From Podarcis raffonei (taxonomy: Eukaryota > Chordata > Lepidosauria > Squamata > Lacertidae): 64,000 nucleotides of DNA. The position numbers and the translations under genes are program-made. The notes beneath the pieces are model-generated. The model did not search any database. It worked only from the letters and a program-made list of their open reading frames with translations, and was not told the origin of the DNA. The stretch spans positions 40,244,001-40,308,000 of the forward strand of contig NC_070614.1 in NCBI RefSeq assembly GCF_027172205.1. The letters run 5' to 3'. Shown in pieces: positions 23,301 through 47,379 of the stretch. Within the stretch, counting starts at the first letter, position 1, and each line of letters opens with the position of its first letter.

Positions 23301-25380
23301 CGGCGCAACAATGAGGTGACCTGAAGCGACCCACTTCTAGCAAGCTCCACAGAGTGCAGGAGATCCTGCCACTGCACCACCACTTATTTTCTTCCAGCTG
23401 CTGCCTCTGACTGGCCTCGGTGGTTGGAGGTGGTTACAAATTCCCAGCACCCTTAACAAGCTATGGCTTCCATGGTTCGTTGCGGGAAGTCATCTGATTT
23501 AAAAATGCATTGACGTTGTGGGACAGAGCCACATGTGCTCTAAATGTGTGGGTCTGCCCCATCATGTCAATGCCTATTTCCTTTACTCACATCCGCTGAC
23601 CGGTAATGACCCGCTCAGAAACATGATGATGCTGAGCATGTTTAAGATGCAGCTATTCTCCAAGTGCAGGCAAGCCCATTGTGAGAGTAAACATTCCTTT
23701 AAACATTAACTTAAAAGGAAGCGAAATTGCCTTTGTCAGTTTATGAACCCACCCTGCTTCAAACCGAGGTAACAACTGCAGCACCTTGTGACGCTGTAAA
23801 AACCAGCAGATTTATGAGAAATCCAAGTCTTTAAGGTGCCACTCCAATACTCTTTGTTGTTTTCTTGTTACGGAGCAGGGCAGACAATTAGAAAGGTAAA
23901 TTAATGCAACATACAATATGCAGAGAAGGGCCTTCAACCATTTGTAATTGGAGGCGAGAATGGTTGGGGGGGGGGTCAGTCAGGCTTAGCATCCTTAGCT
24001 AAGATGAAAGGTGTTAACATTCACAACTGTTTTAATCACTGATTTCTTGTTACATGCAGGCTCCAAGGGAGAGGCTGCTGGTTAGCATCTGGAATTAGAA
24101 GTATTTGAGGGCAGTTGTGTGATGAAGTTACTCTGTGGTGTGGCACAGAGTTGAGGGCCGCAGTGTGGCAGCTTTCTACATGATACATATACAACAGCTG
24201 TATGAGTTGTATTGCAGACTTCAGCTTCATACATGCCATACATTTTAACCAGTTAGTTTCCCCCCCAAGAATCCTGGAAATTGTAATTTACCCCTCATAG
24301 TGCCCAGCACCCTTCACAAAGTACAGTTCTCAGGATTCTTGCGGGGCAGTCATGTTGTTTGTCTGTATGGTGTTGCACACAAGCCTATGTTGCCTTGCAA
24401 TGCTTGATGCTGTTCTGAAGTTACACTTCCATTAATGCTTAATGAAAAAGCATTAATAACAACACTTGTATAACCACTACTGGCAGATGCTGGTCAGACA
24501 ACGGATATAACTGTACCTGGCATGTGTTATTTATTTATTTGTTTATATTAAATTTGTATACCGCTCTTCATCCACAGATCTCAGGTTGGTTCACAACCTA
24601 AAAATACATGGTAAAAACAAGAAAAAACAAACCAACCAATAACCCCCTCCCTCCCACCTTAAGAAGAGAGTGAGCGATTCTTACTGCATGTTACGAGATC
24701 ACATCTTTGTCATGGCAAGATTTGGGGTGGAGGAGAAGCCATGTAGCTTGATTTCGCATATGCAGGAGAGGGAAAGCCTTTTGGCCCAAGGCATCCTTTT
24801 ACACTTTGTGTAGCTGCCTCTGGGTGACTGGGTGTCCTACTGGAGGGATTTTCTTCCCCTATGGATGTCATGGGATGGAGCAATTTATCCGGTGCAGGAA
24901 ACCTGAAGACCAACTGTGAAGTTGAGGTTAAAATGATGGGTCAGGGAGACACAGGTACAAATGCTTATTCATCCATGATGAGCGATGAGTGACCCTGGGC
25001 GGCTCATTATCTGTCAGCCAGAACTCACTTCACAAGACTGTTGTGAAGCTCGGAAGAGGAGGTAGGCAGGAAATATGTGCTGCCTCGAGCTCCTTGGAGG
25101 AAAGATGGAATCATCATCATTATCATCTTATTTTGTTCACAGCCAAACTCCTGATTTGCCCCAAACTGAAAGACACGAAAGGACCACCCAGGAGACAAGA
25201 GGCAGCAGTTTATGGAGATAGAAATAACATGCACAAATTCCCTCCTGCTCCCTAGAGAGACCCTAGTGTATTTTTCGTTTTGGGGGGTGTTTATTGTGTA
25301 ATTGCATAACAAATAACCGAAGGAGGGAAAGTAGTAGCTATGACCTCATCCTGACCTTTAGTATCGCGATTATGAAACCC
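23300..25380. other. Intergenic stretch between TMEM265 and PHKG2
   Basis: No gene seen. It contains degraded pieces of a second palindromic MITE (23430-23500 and 24255-24365, AGAATCCTGGAAATTGTAAT ... CAGTTCTCAGGATTC), a possible reverse piece of the 6.7 kb repeat (23800-23865), and a LINE-end-like A/T stretch at 24530-24620. Confidence 0.5.
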
Positions 25381-25399
25381 TGAATAACCCCAATGTTCT

Positions 25400-25880
25400 G
25401 CTCCCGCCCACTTCCGATCGCGATTGGCCGCTGTCTTCCCCAGCCTTCGGATTCTGAGCTCCTCCCCTCAGCGCTGTTTCTCAAAACGAGCAGCCGATGG
25501 GTCAACTCGCCTGTCAATAACGCGCTTCCTTTGCCCGCCCTTCCGTGGCTTTGCTCTTTGGCTGAGCATTCTCCCCTCCCCTGCTGCCGTTCGGAAACAG
25601 CCGCTTCCTCTTTTAATCCCCGCCTCATATTTCTTCACCTTAGCGCTGATTGGTTACTGCCGCTGACAGCGCTCCCTCTCCATCCGTCCACTCACTGGAT
25701 GCCGGCCTTCGTCCGTCTCGACACACCCTGTTTTCTCCTTTCGCCGATTGGTGCTACTGCCCGGCCGCGCCTCTGGAACGCGACGGACCAATCAGAAAGA
25801 AGAGGAGGCGGAGCCTGGGAGTCGCCGGCTGCAGGTGGGGGTCATTCACTCGCATCCAGCAACGGCGCTGCCGGGTGAGG
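25400..25880 (+). promoter_or_regulatory. PHKG2: PHKG2 promoter region, CCAAT-rich and GC-rich
   Basis: A GC-rich, CpG-containing block with four CCAAT/ATTGG boxes: 25423-25427, 25649-25653, 25747-25751 (all ATTGG) and 25788-25792 (CCAAT). These are NF-Y-type sites. No TATA box is visible. An untranslated first exon probably ends at about 25874 (CCGG|GTGAGG), joining the exon that begins at 27974. Start sites and exon 1 are inferred. Confidence 0.6.
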
Positions 25881-27973
25881 CTCTCGGGGAGTCCCTCCGC
25901 GTGCGCGAGCGGGACCGTGTGTGGAATCCCTCTGGAGAGAGGAGGCGGAGGCGACTCGGAAGGGCTGGACCGATAGGCAAGGCTTCATTTCACCCTGGGA
26001 CTCTCATGAGCCCCGGAACCTGTTGACAGTGCTAGGCCACGGTTCTGAAATCTACGGACAGAGTGCGTCTGAGTATAAACAGAGTGCATTTTCCACCTCT
26101 GCGTGGTTCTGAATTGAGACTTGAGAAGGGGACTTCCAGGATAAACAGCATGGGTATCTTTTTTTCAGCCGCTGCAAAGATTATAGTATAATAGTTTAAA
26201 CGTTGGTTATTTATAGAATGTACGAAGGACTGTCTTAGTAATCCTTACACCAGTACTTCAAGGTCGTCCAGTATTGCAGATGTTTTTAGAAGGGGAAATC
26301 CTGGGATGGGGAAAGAATGAGGGGTATTATGGGTTTGGAGATCTTGCAGAAGGGGTTGTACACTCCAGATAATGTAATAGGGATTGTTTAGTAGGGATGT
26401 AATTGTTTAATAGGGATTGTGATATACTCCTGTGCACAATCTGGATCATAAAATCTATCCTGCCAAGCCTGTTGTCAGTGAATGTTTATTGTGATTCAGG
26501 GGTGGGAAACCTCATGCTCAGGGGCCGAATGTGGTCTTTTAGCCCTCCCAACCTCTCTGTCTGGCTCTCAGCACTCTCCCCAGCCACACCCCTTATGGGC
26601 CCTGCTTTGCACACTCCTTGAATGGTTTTGCCTGGCTGGAATGTGTCCTAGAACTCTTTGCTTCCCTGAACGGAGGGTAGAGAGGGGTGTGTGAGTGTGT
26701 GTAGGAAGTAGCCTAATGTTCAAAGGTTATATTGACACTTGTTGCCCCTCCCACTTTTGTGTTTGCCCCTGTCCAGCCCTGCATGGGGCATGTAGCCCCC
26801 AGAAGCTTGTCTAGAAGGGAATGTGGCTGAAAAAAGGTTCCCTTCAACTGTTCTTATTTGGCTATACTCTGCTTCCATGATCAGAAGTGGTGAGATCCTG
26901 ATAATCAGCTGCTATAAACCACAGGATGTGCTCAGGTCCTGCTTGCGGCCTTCTCATAGGCATACGGCTGGCCACTATGAGAACAGGATGATGGCCAGAT
27001 CATTGGTCCAACCCAGAAGGCTCTTTTTATTTTCCTAATTTGTATTGATACCCAGGAGATGTAATTGCAGTGTATTGTTTCAAACTCACGGTTGTAAGGA
27101 TCTATTTTGAAGGACTAAAGAAATATGAGAGTCATGGGGATGTAGTAGATGGCTATTGAACACACAGTGCAATCCTATGCATATTTGTTTGAAATGAAAC
27201 TCTACAGTGGCAGTCAGGATATTTTGGATGGCAGCCGTATTGCAGAGAGATCTGAGTTCATAATCTCTGTGGGGTTTAGCATAGCTTAACCACACAGGGT
27301 TATAAGGCAGCTGAAATGTTGGTCCAAGTTGCTTGGAGGAACAAATATCAAAATTGTTGCAGTATGAAGATGGAAAACAAAGGATATAAGCTGCACCATT
27401 CATGCCTGACATTTGAAGAGCAATCTCCCTTAGATCAGTTCTGCAATCTACTCCCCCCTGCAGTCTTGCTGTAGTTATATGGTCAAGGCAGCAATAAACC
27501 TGTCATTGTGGTTGTGCCAGAGCGCTGATTCAGGCTTTTTGGTCTTTTTCTTCCCTATTTGGGGAAATCTGATGCAGCCACATTGCAGTCCTCCAACTTG
27601 TTGATTTTGACTAGTTTGATGATGATTTGTGTCGGAGGCCTTGATAACTGAAATGTGTCTGATGAAATTGTCAGCTATGCCCTACCAATGGTTACTGCCC
27701 AGTGATGACCAAGACTGGGTCATTCTCCTTTATCTCTTCCACAACTCCCCTGAAAGTGGCATGGTAATTGGCATGTCTCTACCTGCCCCCCCTGACATCA
27801 GACATCCTTTGCCTCTTATGTTTACTGCCCTTCTTAGCTCTCCAACTGCTGTGTTGCATTCCTTGCATTCCACCTTCCATGTTGACCTTTCAAAAGGTCT
27901 TTTATTGGGTAGCTGGGGCTTGAAGTATTCAGCTGTCTAAATATCACTGCTGCCATCACCCTTTGCTTTTCAG
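25880..27973 (+). other. PHKG2 first intron
   Basis: About 2.1 kb. It contains a MITE-like fragment near 26500-26560 (TTCAGGGGTGGGAAACC), an interspersed repeat piece at 26925-27040 and a small GCAATCCTATGCATATTTG motif of a common MITE near 27170. Otherwise nothing is recognised. Confidence 0.5.
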
Positions 27974-28007
27974 CTCTTGATCCAGAGCATTCCACATCTA
28001 CAATAGG

Positions 28008-35743
<7,736 letters not shown>

Positions 35744-36400
35744 ACACCCGGTTGCTGCACCCTGTGCAACTGTGGAATCACTGGGTCCCTGAACGAAGAA
35801 AGGAGGCAGGAGCCACTTCAAGAACTGTCCCACCACCTTCCATCTCTTCTTGGGGGAACGGCAAGTACCTCCTGTGGGGAGGCATCCTCATCCTTGCATG
35901 CGAAGAGGGGTCCAATTTCCTGGGGAACAAGGACTTCTTTGCCTTCTGGAAAGAATTCCTGAGTTTGTGGCTGTCGGAAACTAAGGGTCCCCTAACATAC
36001 CTTGGAAGGGCCCTGAGATCTGAGTAGGGCAAGAATACAGAGCATCTGAATTGTTAGATGTGTCTGGATTAGGGAGGCTTATCTGTGTGTTGCCAGAAGA
36101 AGGACTTTTTGTCCTTGCATCTCTTCCCACAGTAAGGAGACCTGCTACCTCTTGCCCCTCAAAGCAGCCAACTTCACTATTGCTGAGGGATCAATCCTTG
36201 CATATAGCCAGTATGGGTGGTCCAGGGAGGAAGGGGGTGGATTGGGATTGGAAATTGCAGAGTTCCCTTTCCCTACTAGCAGGAATTGGGCTCCACCCTT
36301 CTCTGTAGATGATATTGTATTTTATTTTCCACCTGGTTGTGCCATCTTTCCACATCCGTGATGTCACAATTAGAATAAAATGGAATGTGACCAAAACTAA
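35744..36400 (+). other. PHKG2: PHKG2 3'UTR with polyadenylation signal
   Basis: AATAAA at 36374-36379, about 630 bases after the stop. No repeat is recognised in the UTR. Confidence 0.75.
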
Positions 36401-36559
36401 TGCCGGACTTTGGCTTTCTTTGCTTCCTAAGAAGCGGCCATATCCTTTCAGTTGGGAGAGGGCACAGAGTTGAATTTCTCCTGCGAAAAATCCAAGGGGT
36501 GTTCAATGTTTTGGGGGTGGGGTGGGGGTATCCTGTTGCTGCTGGAAGGGGAGTGCGGG

Positions 36560-36890
36560 AAGAAGAAGAAGAAGAAGAAGAAGAAGAAGAAGAAGAAGAA
36601 GAAGGAGGAGGAGGAGGAGGAGGAGGAGGAGGAGGAGGAGGAGGAGGAGGAGGAGTTTGGATTTGATATCCCGCCTTTCACTCCCCTTCAGGAGTCTCAA
36701 AGCGGCTAACATTCTCCTTTCCCTTCCTCCACCACAACAAACACTCTGTGAGGTGAGTGGGGCTGAGAGACTTCAAAGAAGTGTGACTGGCCCAAGGTCG
36801 CCCAGCAGCTGCATGTGGAGGAGCGGAGACGCGAACCCGGTTCCCCAGATTACGAGACTACCACTCTTAACCACTACACCACACTGGGAA
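36560..36890 (-). mobile_element. CORE-SINE (MIR-like), minus, with expanded GAA/GGA tail
   Basis: The body at about 36656-36890 is the reverse complement of the SINE at 30131 (GATATCCCGCCTTTCACTCC, GCAGCTGCATGTGGAGGAGC, then the box B and A regions to CACACTGG). Its 3' tail at 36560-36655 is a long (GAA)n that changes to (GGA)n. It lies between the convergent PHKG2 and CFAP119 genes. Confidence 0.85.
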
Positions 36891-37423
36891 AAGAGTTCAG
36901 CTTGAGAAGAGTGGGACTGAGTGGGAATCAAAGGGACTCAAGAGAAAATCTGAAGAAAGGCAGTGTGTCAGTTTCACTCCAGCAACCGGTCCAGTGAGGG
37001 AGATGGCATGGACGCATGATGCCTGCAATAGTCGCACATCCCCAATTCAGACAGCGCCCCCAAAGTGTAGCAGCTCTGCTAGTAGGGTGTGAGGAGACCT
37101 ACTCTATACAATGGTTTGAGTGCTTTGGATGGGGAATGCAGCAGGCTGAGAGAGAGGAGATACAGCCTGGATCCTACACACAGAAGATGTGCAACAGTGG
37201 TACTGATTGTTTGGAAAGCTCTTTAATGTCTTAACATCACCGGTTTCTCTGTAGAAAGTTTTTGAAAAACAGGTTTCTAAAAGGCATTTAAAAGTGTGGT
37301 CTATCTGGCCACCCCCCATTTAACTATTATTCATTTCTGAGGAATGAGATACTTTATGGGTGGGCCCTGATAACCTCTCAACATTCTAATCTAAAAAGTT
37401 AATTCTCTTGCCTCCCAACCTGC

Positions 37424-41306
<3,883 letters not shown>

Positions 41307-42409
41307 CTGAAAGACAGAAATAATTTTTGAGTAGGAGTGTTAGGGATCAATTTACAAATATTTTTTCTTACACAGTTATATGACCAAATTGTATACTACT
41401 ATTGCTGGCATCTGTCTGTTTCAAGAGACAATAGAAGAATGTGCCTTTGGGGGTGAAGTCAAGCCACTGGAGAGTTACAGTGCCTGTAGAGGCTGATACA
41501 GGAGAGGCATGTTTTACTAGTACTACTATTATTACTACTGGTTATGAGATTTGATGGCAGATTATCTTGCCACAATGGGAACAAATTCTACTTGGCTGGA
41601 GTGTGCTTTGAATAGTGTTGGTTACACAATTTAAAGCTGAAAGCCATATTGCTATAATTTCAAATAAGATCATTTCCCCCTGTCAAACAGAAAATTTTTA
41701 TTTACCATAATCAATTTTCATTTATTTTTGTGGTTTATGCAAAATGTGAGGACAGATGGCAGATAGTCCAAGTTTCTCTGACTGGTAGGAGAAAACACGA
41801 CTCCTCCTAAGAAATCCACACTGTGCAGTTCTGTGCCTCTGCATTTCAGTTGAATTATGTATTTTAGTTGCAGTTTTTCACATGTGCATGCATTCCACCC
41901 ACCTTCTACAATGTTTGGGGTAGGTATTGCAATGGGGTTTTACCCTCATTTTATCCACACAACTACTCTGTGAGGAGAGACTTGCACAAGGTTATCTGCT
42001 TAGTTACTGGTTAAGTAAAACTTTGAACCCAGTCTCCTAGGCCTAGCACTTTATTCTAATACCAGTATTTTTATTAATTTTATCATCACAATTTATACTT
42101 CCGCATGGATTATTATTCTTACCACTGCTAGATAACTATTATTTACTATGAAACGTTGACAATTTTTGGTTTTAGGATTGCTTCCCAATCCTGACAGACA
42201 CCCCTGTGATTTCAACAGCTGCACGACAGGCAGGCACTTGGCAGGCGAAGCGTTTCCTTCCACCATTTCTACTGCGCCAAAAGCTGTCCCAGTTGAGTTT
42301 CTGCCTCGTGTCGCCCCCCCCCCTTTCCCCAGCAATATGTTCGAAGTAAAAATGGAAAATATTGGCCTGCACGTGAATATTACTGAATTCCCACCCCCGC
42401 CCCTTTCAC

Positions 42410-43127
42410 CTGCTGGAAGCCCTCCAACCCCATCTCTGGCTGTCGGAGTGTAGAAGGTTGGGGGAATCACGCGTTGCCATAGCAATCTTTGCTTCAGCCA
42501 ATTGGAATTCCGTCGAAATTCGTCCAATAAGAACGAGAAACACTTGAGGGCGAAGCGCTTAGCCAATTGTAGAGGTTCTCTTTGAAGTGTTCCGGCGGTG
42601 GGGGGGGAAAGAGAGAGTATCAGTAGAGATAGAATACTTGGAGCGACATCATAACATATGTGAATTTTGTTCGGACGCCATAGAGCTAGAAAAGCTCTTT
42701 TATTCCTCTAAGGACCTCAGAGTTGGGCGCCGAGTAGAATCTTACTGGATTAAAATTTGCATTTTAAGTTAAGGGCCTGAAGCACAAGTTGACATGTTGG
42801 ATCGAAATCTCCAATTCAAGGGTCTACTGCGGCGCGCATCACTCTAACTGTGGGAAGTCTACAATAAAGGAAGAGCCAATCGCAGAGCGCGCTTCCGTTA
42901 AGGCGTCTCGGTGAGGTTAACCTGCGCAGCCCTGGTTCGCGCTTTGCCCAATAGCTTGAGGTTGGTCTTGCGCATGCGCAATCCGCAAAGAGGCGAAGGT
43001 TGGGCCTTGAGAATGGTTGCGGGCGAGCATGCGCAGTAGGCGCGCTGGTGTTTCTCGGCCGGAGTAACGCATGGGGGGCGGGGGGAGAAGGACGAGGAAG
43101 CCGCATCCGGGGGGGGGCCTCAGGCAG
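42410..43127. promoter_or_regulatory. Divergent CFAP119/RNF40 promoter region
   Basis: GC-rich, TATA-less block between the divergent genes. CCAAT boxes: 42498-42502, 42524-42528, 42563-42567, 42876-42880, 42948-42952. NRF1-type palindromes: CGCATGCGCA at 42971-42980 and GCATGCGCA at 43028-43036. RNF40 exon 1 probably ends at 43127 (AGGCAG|GTGAGT). These are sequence matches; binding is inferred. Confidence 0.65.
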
Positions 43128-44232
43128 GTGAGTGTGAGAGGAGACCCCCCCGACACCAGACCCCCCCCTCACAGCACGCTCCCTGCACGTCTCCCCGCCC
43201 CGCTCTCCCCCGCCTTGCCTGTGTGGATTGTTCCTAACTGAACTTTCCCCAGAACAAGCCTCGCCCGCCTTGGCGGGTATTCCGATGCTGCCCTTTGAAA
43301 GGTGGCCTCATCCTTTCCTTGAATTGTCAGGGCTGTGAGGGGGTCCTGGCGGGGTCGGGTGGGGAACCTCTGGCCCTGCAGAGGCTCTTGGGACTGCGAC
43401 CCCCAGGGTCTCCCCACGACTGAGGGTCTGAGGGGAGTCGGAGTCCCGCAGCGTCTGGTGGAGGGACACGGGACGCCCACCCCGCGCACCTGAAAAACAT
43501 GCCAGAGGGAAGGAGCTAGGGCGAAGGAGGGGACTTCAGTGCGTCTTTAAAAATAGGGCGTGAAGTGTTTGCCTCCTTCTCATTTTTACCCCCCCCCGCA
43601 GCTCCCCCCTCTTATTTCACTCCTTATTTTGGTTTGTTAATTTAAGGATATTTATCCATAGTGTACTTGACTTCCTCTTTTTTTTTTGCACTATGTCTTA
43701 CCTCTTCTCCAAGCCTTTGCTTTCTTTTTATCTGCTTGTCAACACCTCTCCGCCCAGCAGAGCTCTTGGTACAGCACCAAGATAGACATCAGTGGTTCAG
43801 CAGGTGCCTGTTCCTCATTAACTGTCTCTGTGCCAGGGGACACTTGTTGGTTTTTGGCCTGGTATATAACTTTTAAAGAGCACACGGGGGAGGGGGAGTT
43901 AGCAGCCATATCTGCAACTTTGGTTCCCCTTTGTGCCCTCTTATAAAAATTTCCATGATTCCTTGATAATGTCACTGCATTTCCTTACCTACCACACACC
44001 CCTTTTGCCCTCTGTGTTTTGCTTAGCATAGCTGATCCCCTTCTTTCTGCATCTCTGACCAGATATGGGAAGCAGTACCTGGTCTTGACTATGGGAGGAT
44101 TAATGTCACACTAGTCTACTCATGGGCAACTGCAACTCACCCTCTCTTTTTTCCTTTCCCTTTGTAGCTGAAGCGCTGCCCCCTTGGCTGACTGCCTGAT
44201 TCCTCTGCTCTCGCCTGCTGCTCAGAGTCACC

Positions 44233-45764
44233 ATGTCGGGACTTGCGAGCAAGCGGGCAGCCGGGGATGGAGGCTCTGGGCCCCCTGAGAAGAAATCCAA
44301 CAGGGAGGAGAAGACTACCACTACCCTGATTGAGCCCATCCGCCTGGGGGGCATCTCTTCCACGGTGAGGACCAGGGGATTGAGTGCAGGGTGGAGAAGT
44401 ACTCGGCGGTGGTGGTAAAAGTCTGAAATTCGCTTCTGCAAGGTGCCATGATGGCTGCCAAATTGGATAGCTTTGAAAGGGGGTTGGACAGATTCATGAA
44501 GGATAAGGCTGTCAGCAGCCACTAGTTATGACTGCGTTCTGCCTCAACTGTCAGAGGCAGCTTGCACTGAATACCAACTGCTGGGGAACCTGAGCTTGAC
44601 AGTACTGTTTCCCTCAGGTCCTGCTTGTGAGCTTCTCGTGGGCATCTGGCTGGGCACTGTGAGAAGAGAACTCTTCCTACATGGCAATTATTTGTTTTGA
44701 TTTTTTAAAATAAAAAAACCCCTTCTGGAAATAAATGTTGGGAATTTGGGGGCGCAAGTATGTTCCAGATCAGGCTTTTTAAATAGGCAACTCTGTAATA
44801 AAGAATATTATATAGGCCGGGACCAGAAAAAAACAATCCATGCCTATACTTTTGCCTAGAAACTGGATGTTGGTAGCTGGGTATCTGAAATATCTCTGCA
44901 GAACTGGTGGCATAAAATTAGATGCTAAGATTTAGGAGTTAGAAATACCTTCCCCCATCACTTTTAGAGGAAAATGTTAAGCAGCAGCTTCCAGGTTTGC
45001 TTCCTGATGTGAACCTTTTCAGCAGGGGCATGGGCCCCTGTGGCAGATTTTTGTCTTTTAACAACACCAGTTGTGATTTCAAAGGCAGTTTTTACTTGTG
45101 GTCAGAACAGCAGCAGCTGCTGGGAACTCAGAAAAGTAGAGTTGTGGCCTATAAATGACTCAGGTTTATATAGGGGCCTTCCCTCACCTTAGCTTTGCAC
45201 ATGAGTAGAAATTAAGTACCGTATCAAGGAGAATTGCAGTTGGGCAACTAAGCAACAATCTTATTGGGAGAGCAAAAGTTACATCATAGGCAGGGGCTTG
45301 ATGAAGAGCAAGGCCATAGGTTCACCTATCAGTGCCAGCAAATTCCTTCTCACTCTTTAATAGGCATACTGACTCCTTTATAACATCCTTCCACCCAACA
45401 TCCTCTTCACGCTTACTTTTACTGTCTATATGCTATCTGTCAGTGTATGCACAGCAATACGTTTATCTATCTTTAACTAAAAGAATAGAAAACTGCCTTA
45501 TACTGACTCAGACTGTTGATTGGTATTGTTGGCACCAGCTTTCAGCAGGGAGTCCTTCCTAATCCTCCATGGAGATGTTGGGGTTCAAATCTGAGACCTT
45601 TGCAAATAAAGCATGTGTTCTGCCACTGATCTGACCCTTTTAGAATTAATGGTCAATTTTAAAAAGGGGGGGGGAGGAATTCATTCTAGTTTTAGTTTTG
45701 TGCCTCATTAGGGTAAATGATGATGGACCATATTTTTCTTTAGGGTGCTGTTGATGTGTGTGTG

Positions 45765-45800
<36 letters not shown>

Positions 45801-47333
45801 CTATCTATCATCTATCTATCTAATAGAAATACCACCAGAACTTGGGGTTGTGGATGGAAACGGCCGAGGATCATTCTGTGATTCACATTCTGATGTTCTG
45901 TTTTATTTCAGGAGGAGATGGACCTCAAGGTGCTCCAGTTCAAGAACAAGAAATTAGCCGAGCGCCTGGAGCAGCGGCAGGCCTTTGAGGACGAGCTGCG
46001 TGAGCGCATAGAAAAGCTGGAGAAGAGGCAGGCCACTGACGATGCCACTCTCCTGATTGTCAACCGCTACTGGAAGCAGGTCAGGGCGCCTTCCTGGCCA
46101 CTCGTTTCCTTTTCTTAAGTTTCTAGTCCTTAAGGTTGACAAGATGAGGTTGATGATCAATTCAGCAGCTGGTGGAAGCGTTAGGAAACCAGCAGGGCAT
46201 TAAGCAGAGCTTCTAAGTGGTTGGGGAGTGATATTTTCTCGTGTTGCTCCTGTGTCACCTTCCTTGTGACAAGCACAAGCCAAATGGAGATAACTGGCAT
46301 GGTTTGGAAGCTGGATAGTTTTGGTATTCACCCAGCCCTGCCTGTGGCACCCCCTAGGTCCTCTCTCTCCCTGTGTCCTTCTCAAGCCGTTTCTCCCCCC
46401 CCCCCCAATTTCTACAGCTAGATGAGACCGTGCAAGTGCTGCTGAGGCGATGTGACGGAGAATGCGGCCAGCCTCTCGAGGAGCCCAAGTTGGAGATGAC
46501 GGGAGCCGAGTTGGATGCCGCTCTCCTGGGGCAGGAGGGGCTGGAGAGGAGAGGTGAGCCCAGCTCTCTCTGATACAGGATGCTGGGAGGAGATGCAGCT
46601 CCCATCCTCGGAGCCAGTAACCATTGCTGTTCTTCTGGTCCCCCACAGAGGCAGTCCTGTCCCCCGTTACTCCCCCCGCCCCGTGGAAAGCCGGAACGGG
46701 GCTTGTGCTGAACGAGTCAGCCCTCTCCTTCTTGGCCACCTTGGCCAGCAGCAGCAGCGAAGAGATTGAGCTGCAGCTCCAGGAGCGCATGGAGTTCTCC
46801 AAAGCCGCTGTCTCCCGCATTGTGGAGTTCTCTGACAAGATCCACCGGCGCACCGAGGAACTCTGCCAGAAGATCCACGCCCGGGGTGAGACCAGGCCCC
46901 ATGGCAGAGCTGGGCTGAGCAGGCACCTTTCGAAGCGTTACTACTATTATAATTATAACTATTTTACTTATCACATTTATTTCCCGCATTTTCCTCTAAG
47001 GAGCTCCATGGTTCTGCCCTATATCATTTAATCCCCACAACAACCCTATGAGGTCGAGTTTGGCAGCATTCTCAGGATCCTTTACTTTTATCTCCAGGCA
47101 TCAGTTAGAAAAGTGAGGTTTTTTTAAAAAATGACATTTTAAATTACATTTTCAAAAATACAGAAAAAAAGAATCCATAGAAATGAGCTAGCAAAAGCAG
47201 CAAAAGTAACAAAGCAAAAGCAAGAGTTATGGATAAAGTTGTCTACTTTGGCAGCGTTTGGGGGGAAAGGTCCTTTTGGAGTTTAGTTGGGTCACCTCAT
47301 GGGATCTTTTGTTGATGCCGACATGAATGCTTC

Positions 47334-47379
<46 letters not shown>

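Noticed and set aside
36400-36712. Frames with long Glu, Gly, Arg, Leu or Ser runs
   Set aside because: They are translations of the GAA/GGA microsatellite tail of a SINE.
46200-46853. 217-codon minus-strand frame across RNF40 exons
   Set aside because: It crosses two supported exons and an intron on the opposite strand without any known domain.
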